Assembly: GCA_037576215.1 (NCBI GenBank)
Contig: JBANDB010000005.1
Coordinates: 4,650,001-4,714,000 of the forward strand
Source of the DNA: Armillaria gallica
Taxonomy: Eukaryota > Basidiomycota > Agaricomycetes > Agaricales > Physalacriaceae
DNA length: 64,000 nucleotides
Reading direction: 5' to 3'
The notes under the pieces are model-generated. The model made no database searches and was not told where the DNA came from. It worked only from the letters and a program-made list of their open reading frames with translations. The position numbers and the translations under genes were made by a program. Shown here piece after piece: positions 54,412 through 64,000 of this stretch (its first letter is position 1; every line of letters starts with the position of its first letter).

Positions 54412-57400
54412 CTACGCTGGACACTCTCGTTTTGCGTTCTCAACCGCTGCTAATACCATATCTCTTAGCTGCGGCTGGTCGCGAAATACCGCTGTCAGCT
54501 GCTCGGGCTGCATGGTGACCAACGCTGCTAAATCACTGGGCAGAGTCACCATCTGTGATACAGGCGTTGGTGGGGCCGTCGGAGGATCGGCTGGTGGTGA
54601 TGCCTGCATCGATGACTCTGTTTGGGGTGGTAGTGGTGGTGGAGAAGGAGGAGAAGGAGGGGTGACTACGGCTGGGGCTATCTTGGGGCTGCTCGTGGCA
54701 CCCGTCTGTGTCTGGTATTGAGCATTGGGGTAAAAGTAACCACCATTAGGCGGACCTTGGTATGGCTGCTGCCATTGCAATTTGCCTGAATATCCTTTCG
54801 GCTGAGGGGCGGTGTAGGGGTAAAACTGGGTTGCTGTGGTATAATAGCCTTGATAAGGATAGGCTGATGCACCCGACTGCTGACCTGAGGCCCAATATGC
54901 ATATGGATTGGCACCATAGTTAGATGGTGCAGTAGGTGCAGCAGGCACCGGGGACTTGGCGACATTTTGACTGGTCGAGGCTTCAGCATTTATTGTTGGC
55001 GCCGCTACGAAAGAGTACTGTGAGCGACCCAACGGGGAAGCAAGGAATGATGCGACTTACGGGGCTCAGGTGCAGCTTCAGAGGGCTTTTGCACAACAGG
55101 ACCATCGGTAGTCCCGAATACTACACTGCCCCATTTGAACTCCCTCTTCGAGCCACGGTCCCATAGGACCTCCACAGAACCGGTCTCTTCGATCACACGG
55201 ACCAAAGAGACCTCGAAAACGCCAGCACTGACTCGAATCTTTATACGAGCCATATCAGGCAAAGCCATGAGTTCGTTTCGAATCTTGTCTTGTTTCGAAG
55301 CTTTCTTAGCTGCGGCCACGAACTGTGACAAAAAGTGAGAAATGGGGACAAAGTGTAAACAGCACGGTACTAACGGGGTTGTGTTGTGTACACAGTACTT
55401 GCACCTCTACCTTCTTGATCACCTTCAGCACCTGCGAATCATCCATTGGAAGGCCAGTGACAGAGTCAACCTGCATCTGGTCAGACGAGGCGGGATCCAA
55501 AAGCACCACCTCCTTCTCCACTTCGCGCAAAACCTCGAAGATAATATGTTGATCATTTCCGTCTCGAGCGCATGACACATGAAATGCCTTCGGACATTTA
55601 CCCTTCGTGCACTGTATGGGTGCTCCGTGTGCCTTGGGTCTGCTCTTAGTGCAGGCGGAACATTTCTGTAAGACGCCGTCAATAAACATGCCTGTCGCGC
55701 TAGTAGTCTCAGGAAATGCCTTACAAGGTTCCATCTGTCCCTCACAATTCCGTCAACGCCAAACACCACCCTTTCTTTCAATCCGTCCATCCCGTCAAAT
55801 TCGTCAACCCACGTTTCAGGTACGATGTTGGCACAGCTCTCGTGGGCCATCCATTCACTTGGATTTCCAGCAGCATCCATGGCATCCCTGCGGCCAGTAG
55901 GTGGGTCTTGGACACGAAGAAGGCCTTCCGTTGACGTAGATATGCATAAACAGCAGGGATAATGTTCAGGCTCCGAAGGTCGCGGTCCTAACTTGAGCGT
56001 AACCTTCGTCGGAACTTTGGTTACCACTTGCGAGGTGGATGGAACCGGTGCTGGAGGCTTCGTTGACTTCGGAGGTGTCAACTTGACTTTCTTAGTCTTG
56101 GGGAACACCTCCAGCCCATCCTCATGCTGCCGCTTCGAGGAACGGGCGGTATTCAGACTTGGAATGACGACCGAAATTTCCTTTTTCATGGGTGATCGCT
56201 TTAGCTGCGGAGGCGACGTTGGAGCGAGAAGTTCGCGCTCAGCCTCACGATCCATTAGAAGCTGTTCTACGTCGATGCGAACACTGAACAGTTCAAGTCA
56301 AGTGCGTGAAAATGCTTGGACTGTTGGAACTGACCTATCAGGGATGCATTCGCAAGCCTTAGCCTTGATTCCTTTGCTGATCCAGCTGTTCAAAGCGAAG
56401 TTGACGCTTTCTGCGCAGTTTAATCCTAGATTGAATCCAGCGTGGTAGCCCAGCGGATAGGTGATGATAATTTCTCCCGCGTGCTGTACACAATGATTCG
56501 GCCTGCATGAAGACTGTGCCAACAGAGTCGCGGAAGCGAGGTAGGATTTATGGCGAAGGAACTGTGAACATTGGCTGCCGTCTTTGGGGAAGTGGCCTGT
56601 AGGGGGTAGATTAGGGTAAAAATGACAGCATAAAAAAAGGGAATGAAACACACTTCGCATGGTTTGCTCTAAAGCGCCTGCTCTGCCTTGTGGAATGGCA
56701 TACCAAAATTTGGGTGCTCCGAAATGAATATAATTGATACTGAAAAGATCCATGTCTTCAACATGCCAGGCAAACGATGCACGCCACATCCCCCAGTAAA
56801 GATAGGGTGTGTTCACACCAGGTAATCCTTGACTTGATGAAGGCAATAGTCGCGTCAAAGCAGATTCCAGATGTCCAATGTTCCAAACTTGGGTCTTATC
56901 GGTGAATAGGGTCCCTGGCAAAGTAATGAAGAACAATCATGGATCTTGCATAAGTTAGGACTTACCCTGCGAATCGGCACCATACCACGCTGGTTTACCC
57001 AAGCCACAGCTGCGCCAAAACTGCCTTTCGAGTATGTGACAGAACTCCGGGGTGTAGTCCGATGGCGTTGTGCCCGGTGGCAACCAATGCGTGTAGGGAT
57101 CAAATGTCTTCAAGAAAGCCGCATCGCGAGCTGACCGTTCCGCAGCTTTCTCGGTTGTTGTCTTTTTCCGCCCAGGTGGCCTCTTCGCAGACGTCCTCGG
57201 TTTATCTTCCGCAGAGGTAGAGGGGTCAAGGGTCGTGCTTTGCAGAGGTTCGATAACGATAGGTGCGTTGGCGGATCCTGGACCGTCGTCGTAGATTCTG
57301 GGCGTTTCATTGGGCTCCTCCTTAATGACGACCTGATCCTCGGAGTCAGCCGATTCCGCTTTCACGTTGTCTGAAAAACGTTTAGACCGTCGCGTCTTTG

Positions 57401-57963
57401 CCTTGACGCCACTTCTTCCGTGAAGACCGACTTCGTGGACGCCCGGTGCACGGTAATCTTCCTTGTCGCACATTTCCACCCACTCACGTACACTCATATA
57501 CTTCCTTCTCATCATGTTTTCCACCCGGAAGAGGCCAGCGCGTCCCTGCATGTGCTGCTCGATAGGCGATGATATCTTCAGATTATTGAGCTGTTCCTTT
57601 ATCCGTGGCAGAGATTCCGACCTAAGGAATAGTCAGGGATGACACAAGCCACTGGGGTGCCGTTACGCACCATTCCTTCGGAGGTATAATCTTAATGATG
57701 CCGCTCCGTTCACCCCAGCACTCGACTTTCTGCATGTACCCCTCAAAATCCCTGAACTCATCCATTGTCGGCTTGAATACCGGTATCCCTCGATGCGCCA
57801 GGGGATCATCTTCGGGTGTCAGCCAGGGTCTTCCGACGGACGTTGGTGACGGCAAGGAATCGTCGGAACCAAAGAAATGGTCAGGTTGAACGACTGGAGG
57901 GCAAGGTGTGGTTGATCTCGAGCTAAGGGTGCCGGTAAGAGATGACGTCCGAGAGGATGACAT
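54412..57963 (-). CDS. JmjN/JmjC histone lysine demethylase with PHD-type fingers (KDM4-like)
   Basis: Eight exons, complement(54412-55004, 55061-55322, 55375-55665, 55725-56283, 56335-56596, 56654-56914, 56966-57621, 57671-57963), 1058 residues. JmjN: IPVFKPTMDEFRDFEGYMQKVE with GIIKIIPPKEW. JmjC: YWGMWRASFAWHVEDMDLFSINY carries the Fe-binding His and Glu, and YHAGFNLGLNCAESVNFA the second His; the fold should be active. Then come CCLC...HESC and an extended PHD block (CSACTKSR, GKCPKAFHVSCARD, VQVLCTQH). A basic DNA-binding-like linker with an AKRPPGRKK AT-hook-like motif lies between JmjN and JmjC. The C-terminal part has a Tudor-like stretch (MARIKIRVSAGVFEVSLVRV) and a Pro/Gln/Tyr-rich tail. 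The JMJD2/Rph1 type removes methyl groups from H3K9/K36. Confidence 0.92.
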
Positions 57964-59680
57964 CGCTATATAGTGGGCGAGAGAAATGGGATTGCTGAAA
58001 TAAGGCTAGGAGCCCGTGTACGACGTCCAGTTGGACTTGGCCGCTGCGAAAGACAAATAAGGCTGCCCTGCTACGAAATGTGCCGACTGCGCGCTCGTTG
58101 TTGGTAGGAAATTGTCGCTGGGGATCGTCTAAGACGACCTAGGCTGCCTGCTGAGTTTCAATAGTTGGCTAGATTAGTCCCAGTCTGACTGGGTCGGCCG
58201 AGAGCCGGTCCGAAGCCCAGGAGGCCTGAGGTTAGGGTTAAACAAGTCCATCCACTGCTGCCCACTGGGAGTCGGACAAAGGACAGAAACTTTACAAAGT
58301 AACGTCGAAGTGGGATTAGAGAACTTTCTACGGCTACTGTCCCCTTCTTGACCCTTACTCGCAGCTTGCTACCGTGGTCCGTGACTCGCTAGTTGTCCCC
58401 CGCATGTAATGCCCAATTTCTGCAAGGACTTAAATTAGGGCAGCTGGACTCCAACGCGTCCTTCCTTGTTTAGCTGCTTGGCGGAATGCATGTCTTCTCA
58501 AGCTCAATCCTTAGTCGGGGATGAAGGAACTGGTCGCCGCAAGTCTTTTGCTTTGAGCCAGCAATCCATCTGGTCTTGTTTCAGCCCTTCTGATAACCCG
58601 TAAACGATTCAAGGGAGGCAGGTCTTCGTGCCATCCGTCTTGTATGTTGAAATTAATAAAACCGAGAAACAATTTTAGCACATGTTCTTCGCATCCGGAC
58701 TTACGAGACCCCGTCGTTCATCGTAATCCATGGCTTCTTCCTGCTTTCGCCCCCTCAGCCTGTGACTTGTTGATTTTCTTGGTTACTCACCACAACGCTC
58801 AATCTGGAAAAAAAACCCGCAGCCCTGCGCCACCTCCCAGAAGAATTCTGGCGGTGCGAACGACCTGCGGCGACGTGGTGGTGTAAGCCATACCCCTACG
58901 CGTGTCCTGTTCGCAAGCTCTACTTAGGGCGGTGATAAGAACATGGGATTGGCGCCGTCTCCTGGAGTATACCTACAGTATGATTGACCAATCAGCTCGA
59001 GCTCCGAGATATCTTCCAGAAGGACTCCAGACAGCCTCAGGGCGTCTATGCAACCTGACTAGCGAAGGTTGTGCTGACTCGCTAAACTTCTTTTAACTGC
59101 AGGTCCATATCATATCCGACTTGACGCCTTATTTTTTTCGACTCGGGTGGCTGCGACTGCTGTTTCATGAAGGATAACCCTAAAAGACTCAAGTGGCTAT
59201 CAGAAGGCTGACATATACCCTTGCCTACCGGTACATTCGCGTGGTTCTTGTGACTTGGAGAAAGAACTTCTTCTTTTAAACCCCATTCCCCTAAAAGATC
59301 CATTAATCCATGATGGATTTCTTCCTGATGGCGCGATCCTTTCCTGTCCGTCACTTTTCCACTAGAGTTATACAGCCAGAAGGTAGGTTCAAATCTGCCC
59401 ATTTCAATTGAAACTTATGTGTATCTTTAGGTCCTTTGATCCCCGTTCTAAATGGGCTGGATAGCTATTCCAGACCCTCGCAACCATCTAGGTGATCAAA
59501 GCAACTTTCGATGATAATTTAAGCTAGAGCGCCAAGATTCCAGCACTTCATCTACTACTCTCCCACAGAAGATAGAGTTTTTCAACGCGTGGCTGCCTTT
59601 TGTCCGTCATATCTATTTCACACTGCCTAATTCTGCTTGACTTCGTGCTGTAGTACAGATGTCACCACTCAGGCAATATT
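57964..59680. other. Gene-poor stretch, with a possible short retroposon
   Basis: No gene recognised. A minus-strand frame at 59082-59402 has no known relatives by eye. A candidate short insertion (58399-58821) with poly-A and a 6-bp flanking repeat is described separately. Confidence 0.45.
58399..58821 (+). mobile_element. Possible SINE-like or processed insertion
   Basis: CCCGCA at 58399-58404 recurs at 58816-58821. The second copy directly follows a run of eight A (58808-58815). A flanking duplication plus terminal poly-A is the mark of target-primed insertion. A 6-bp match can arise by chance and no A/B-box pair was identified, so this is tentative. Confidence 0.25.
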
Positions 59681-62082
59681 AAATGAAGGTAACGGTGTAT
59701 GTCCGTCTTCCGTTTTCCTCACTTCTTTTCAGACGTTCTATGTTGCTTGAACGTCGGAATGATTACTTAAAGGAGGAAGGGGTCGGAGCCGCATTGTGGG
59801 GATACAATGATCATGTAACTTTCTACTACGTAGACGGCGGGTACGGGGTATCCTTTTTATTGATCTTTGAGCTACTTGCTGCTGAAATTTTGGGTATAAA
59901 ATGCCCTTATCCGACGACCTCAGGACGCCCCGTAATCTACCTGCCAAGAGATGCGGCAGGAGCAAGTAAACAACCCTGCTTCAAACCATTCCTTTTCTGT
60001 ATGATGTTAACGGTCAAACTCTGCCATTGGAGCTAAGACGACAAACAAATGACATCTCACTACGACTCAGCGCGGCGTTCCTGAATTACCAGGGCTGTCG
60101 TCTTGTTGATATCCTTGGAGATGGTGGACGATCAGCGCTTATGTGGCGTCGATATAGTACGAGAGTCTATTATACAATGGGGAAAGTCAGTCCACGGCAG
60201 CGGAAGATACCATTAGTATCAAGATATACGTCCTAGTTTCAAATGTAATGAATCTGAATCTGAATCTACTTAAACCTCTTGAGGGACTTGAGGGCTGTTC
60301 GGCGCGGAAAGGGATATCTTCCGGCGATCCGGCGACTAACTACTTTGGCGGCTGGTCAGCCCTGACCCGCTTACGGGAAGAAAACATGAGTATCTCAACG
60401 ATACCGCCCCCTACTGCCCCGCGGCACCGTAGTCGGAAAAAGCTCACGGAGTATGGCTATACCGCTAAATTTTTTCCTTTACAGATTGACGTTTCCAATT
60501 GGTTTCCAAAGTCTTAACACCGGAGGAATCTTGGACAGCGTCATCAGCGTCCGAGCAAACCGGCAAAAACTTGGAATCTTACGGAAGCCTAGTACAGCTA
60601 GTAAATATACGAACCCAACTGGGGTATAGTGACAATTGAAAATACGCCGGAGAAGACGATCATGTACAAAGGATAAAAGTCTAGAAATCCTATGACGAAA
60701 GATGCGTTTTAATTATTCGAGACAATACAAGGTTCCAGAGAACCGTTCTTCGTTCAAGCAAACTCCATTATTCCAGACAACCAAACCTTGCTCACCGTTT
60801 ATTATACACCGTCTACTCAATGTTACATATCAATGCGACTGTGACGATAACGACGATTTCCGCGACACCTACGGCCTGTGGCGTATAGTTCCTGAATTCC
60901 CTTTTGCAAGCCGCCCATGTTTCGCAGGCTGATCTTGCTCGGCAGCAAAAGGAAGCGCTGGCTGGATCCATGTAGCTCCAATATTAAGCTGATGTGAATC
61001 CGATTGAATGGAACGGTCAAAATCGGGGAGAAGGGACGTATCGACATCATAAGGGTTCAATGCTAGCGGGCCCTGGTGACCGACAAGCATCCAACTATCA
61101 CCCATGTACCAAGTATTCTTTCACCCGCTGCACGCCTCCAGGGGGGGCTTTTCTGCTACAAGTGCGATGTGATGCATGTTCCAGAGCCCCCTAGACTGAG
61201 ACGACTGCAACAAGGCACTCAAAAAGTATATTCGACCTAGCACTCCGCCGCCCTCAGAAAATGATGCGTCGATGCGTCGGTCCATTTACCTGAGATGCGG
61301 CGTAGAGCTGAGTCGGAGAGGCCCAGACCCTCCAGTACTGGTCTATGTGGAAATTTGAAAGATCGACACGATCGGAGGTGAAGATCGTTGATCGCTTCGT
61401 GTATCATTTCCGAGAAATTCAGGAAAGACAGGGAGGAGCACGAAGGAGCACGAAAGTCTTTTCTAAAGCTTGGCGAGTAACAGAGCTTGCATGCCATTTG
61501 ACAACCATCCGCATTGGATCCGTCGCGCTATAGCACAGCACTGAGCATTGCCAATGTCTATTGTCGATGGAGAGTCGGGATATGTAGCTCCGTAAGCAGG
61601 AAAAATACTGAGGGAACCGACAGAAAGTGCTGTGTAGACCTAGACTTTTGAGAAGGATCGTCAAGCTATTTCTGAACGAGCAGTCTGACCCGAAGAAGAG
61701 CTCCGTAGATTTGACCCTAACGGTCAAGTGAACTGACCAATCAGAGGATCGATATGAAAAGGCACATGCTTAGTCAGCACCCCCTGACATCCTTCAAGCC
61801 GACCTGGACGAAATTCGAGGTGTATTAAGAGTTGACAAGGGGATGTATTGATCCATGCCATCACGCGTTCTCCGTTCCTATAAATACGGTCATGTATTGT
61901 TTCCCGTTCTTTCCTCTAACTGCCCCGCATTTTCTGTTCACTGGATCGCGTTTCGTATAATGTAACACAGGTTTCTCAGCCACAGTCATTGGAACTCCTG
62001 CTGATCATTGCATTATGTCTTAGACTGTCATATTATAAAACACGCTTCGTCCACACAGCGTCAACCTCCCCTCCATCTTGTC
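59681..62082. other. Gene-poor stretch, nothing firm
   Basis: Several open frames (e.g. plus 59683-60036 and 60248-60517, minus 61237-61497 and 61419-61727) lack family resemblance and consistent splice sites. The final 200 bp is the promoter of the downstream zinc-finger gene, with TATAAATA at about 61879. Confidence 0.45.
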
Positions 62083-63312
62083 ATGACTGGTTATGTTGGT
62101 GCGTCTCACTGCTCCCCCCTCTACTCCAACGAAATAACTATAAGCCTAGGTTACTACAACAACTCACAAATTATGACCCCATACACCCCCGCCGGTCTCC
62201 CAGACGAACACAGTCGCACGTCCAGTTATACTCCTGGGAACGAAGGACTTTGCCTCTTACCGTCAGAGGGTAAGCTGGGCTTCTCTATTATCGTTGTCAT
62301 TTCCTGAGTAGCTCTGTAGGCGGTATCAGTGCTTTGGGTGCCTATGATTGTTGGAACAATATTCCCCCCTCTGCACTGCCCCACAAAGCTCACGGAGCTA
62401 GTACGTTATCCGTACACATGGCTATTCGCCTACCGCCGTTCTTACCTGACTCGTTTAGCTTCTCAATTTCATTCTTCATTAAAACAAATCCCGTACCATG
62501 AACACGGTTCGTTTTGATCCTTCATTGTTACTTTTTCTGACCATTTATCAGAAGGGTACCCATACGCAAACTCTCCTCCATCATGGCCACATCACTTGCA
62601 ACGCGATGTCTCCGCCCTTCCACCGTATTTTCCTTTAGGCGAAATAGGAGCGGCACCCTCGTCTTGGTCTCCGAATTCTGCAGACCTGCAAACTCCCGAT
62701 CGTAAGTTGGCTTGGTTCGGTTTATCCTTCGTGATATCAATCTCAAGTTCAGATATAGTGGGATTCTCTTCACCCGCGCTCTCAGACGACTGCCAGAACG
62801 TATTTGATCTCCAATTTGGCCACTCAATAAGTTCGGCTTCCACGGAATCAATCTCCCAAAATATGTCGTACTCTTCGCTACCGCAGGAGAGATCAAGACA
62901 TCAAGGGATCTCGTCTCGTTTTCCGAGTGGCTCACACGAGGTGATCCAGCACGTTCCTCTGAAGAAGTCTGCCCCCTCTGCGTCCAGGGCAAATGATAGC
63001 GATGACGCTGCTCAACGCAGAAGATACCCCTGCCTTGTAGCTGGATGCGGTCGTCGCTTCACGAGTCAATACACTCTGAAGGTTCATACCGAGGCTCACA
63101 AGCCGAAACCACGCGTGTCGTTCCCTTGTACCTTGGGATGCAATGAGTGGTTTTCACGTCAGCACGATCGGCTGAGGCACGAAGTCGCTAAACATAACAA
63201 GATTTGCGAGTTCTCGTGCGACGTTTGTGGGAGGTTCTTCTCAACCGCTAAGACGTTGGGCAATCACAGATGCCCCTTGGCACAAGGGGAGACTCGATGG
63301 GTACATCACTAA
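62083..63312 (+). CDS. C2H2 zinc-finger protein
   Basis: Four exons (62083-62269, 62320-62400, 62552-62701, 62753-63312), 325 residues. The C-terminal 90 residues hold three fingers: YPCLVAGCGRRFTSQYTLKVH, FPCTLGCNEWFSRQHDRLRH (three residues between the cysteines instead of two or four) and FSCDVCGRFFSTAKTLGNHRC, which ends in Cys rather than His (C2HC). The N-terminal 200 residues are Ser/Pro/Tyr-rich and resemble an activation region. The third intron (62702-62752) is chosen because both ends are good and in phase; reading through it is also open, as the frame continues. DNA target unknown; no neighbouring gene gives a hint. Confidence 0.72.
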
Positions 63313-63700
63313 ATTATTTGTTTATTTGTACGTGGACACTTTCATAATTTATGTGCGGGTATTTACAATTCCGCTTGCAGAGACGACTCGACTGATTTAT
63401 CTCAACTTGGGGTGGCGACAGCATATATATGAACCTGTATCCGTCATAGTCATGGAGATTTTACAACTTTGTATGACCATCTTGAATTCACCTTCTCTTT
63501 ACGCTACGCTACAATCATTATATTTGCTCCTTGTACTGTATCTATCACTATGCTAAGCACGACAACACGTCATTCGTTTATAATAGACGAATAATTGCTG
63601 TCAGCGCCGCCGCACATCTCGCTGAAAGGTTATCTCCGGCGCCATACACTACATAATACGGACACTGATCCCGACAGCTTAAACAGTAATCCACCAGAAT
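63313..63700. other. Intergenic, nothing recognised
   Basis: 3' flank of the zinc-finger gene, AT-rich. Confidence 0.4.
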
Positions 63701-63722
63701 CCACACGGTCAGCGCATCTTTA

Positions 63723-64000
63723 TAATCTTGCGAAGATCGTTCTTGTTCTGGCGTCCAATTCCCTCAGAGTGATGCGTCATGGGTAGCATCTGACCATGCG
63801 ATACTGCTGCGGCGTGTGAGTTGGGCCTACCGCAGTGACTTCACTCGAACCCCAATACCTACCCCAGAACGAATGGCAGAACTGAAACAGAAGCTTCGTG
63901 TTGCTATCATGTACGTCTATCACTGTCACTTTCGAAAGCACTTAAGCTTAAGATTACCGGGTTTCAACAACCGGCAGCGGAGGGGGCGTTGGGGGCCTTA
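63723..64000 (+). CDS. Possible 5' part of a gene running off the window
   Basis: A plus-strand frame reads SDASWVASDHAILLRRVSWA, then YRSDFTRTPIPTPERMAELK and QKLRVAIM before a GTACGT donor at about 63910. Its composition is protein-like, with an amphipathic helix at the end. The start is not defined and the continuation lies outside the window. Family not recognised; low confidence. Confidence 0.3.

Noticed and set aside
59683..60517. Three successive plus-strand open frames as one gene
   Set aside because: No donor/acceptor set joins them in phase and no motif is recognisable.
1..64000. CRISPR array, prophage, bacterial operon or virus-like gene set
   Set aside because: Spliceosomal introns throughout, eukaryotic gene families only, and no regularly spaced repeats. 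The RdRP is the cellular silencing type (DLDGD), not a viral polymerase.

Overview
The window is nuclear DNA from a filamentous basidiomycete, most likely an agaricomycete. Its genes are split by many 45-65 bp GT-AG introns (donors often gtgcgt or gtgagt). It carries families typical of that class: DUF6533-type seven-helix proteins, TKL-like kinases with an HGDL catalytic loop, a Rua1-type zinc factor, a BTB protein, a GT69 CAP59-like mannosyltransferase and DUF6818 relics. I found no rRNA, convincing tRNA or CRISPR. All gene models were built by hand from reading frame, splice sites and remembered family motifs; no search was run.

Layout. 1-2.6 kb: a decayed DUF6818/Myb-like gene (minus) and intergenic DNA. 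3-16 kb is dense housekeeping DNA: Rua1-like factor (+), PTC7-type mitochondrial PP2C phosphatase (+), SUV3 mitochondrial RNA helicase (-), a decayed accessory gene (-), NDUFV1/51-kDa complex I subunit (-, with an apparent one-base frameshift), PEX13 (-), an unknown 227-residue protein (+), proteasome alpha-5 (-) and a three-finger C2H2 factor (-). Spacing here is very tight, including a 9-bp overlap of two convergent coding ends. 16-23.1 kb is a local duplication: two tandem kinase genes with nearly identical kinase halves but diverged, repeat-bearing N-terminal halves, a copied scrap of the neighbouring zinc-finger gene, and a third, inverted kinase relic.

24.5-33 kb: glycogen synthase (+), a complete 13-exon cellular RNA-dependent RNA polymerase of the RNA-silencing type (-), and a divergent BTB-domain gene (+). 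33-50 kb is more accessory: two DUF6533 seven-helix genes (-), a tandem duplicated pair of short-chain dehydrogenase genes (-), a DMT/EamA transporter (+), a single-pass membrane protein (-) and a GT69 mannosyltransferase (-). 50-58 kb: a nibrin/Nbs1-type DNA double-strand-break protein (-) and a JmjN/JmjC/PHD histone demethylase (-). 58-62 kb is gene-poor; a C2H2 factor (+) and a possible truncated gene close the window.

Functional themes. Mitochondrial and peroxisomal maintenance cluster at 4-13 kb (PTC7, SUV3, NDUFV1, PEX13). Genome defence and repair sit further right (RdRP, Nbs1, JmjC demethylase). Nothing shows that these act as one operon-like system. The most unusual material is the kinase duplication with its heptad-repeat N termini, the NDUFV1 frameshift, the micro-exons, and the CGA-to-TGA-like decay of the left-end pseudogene.
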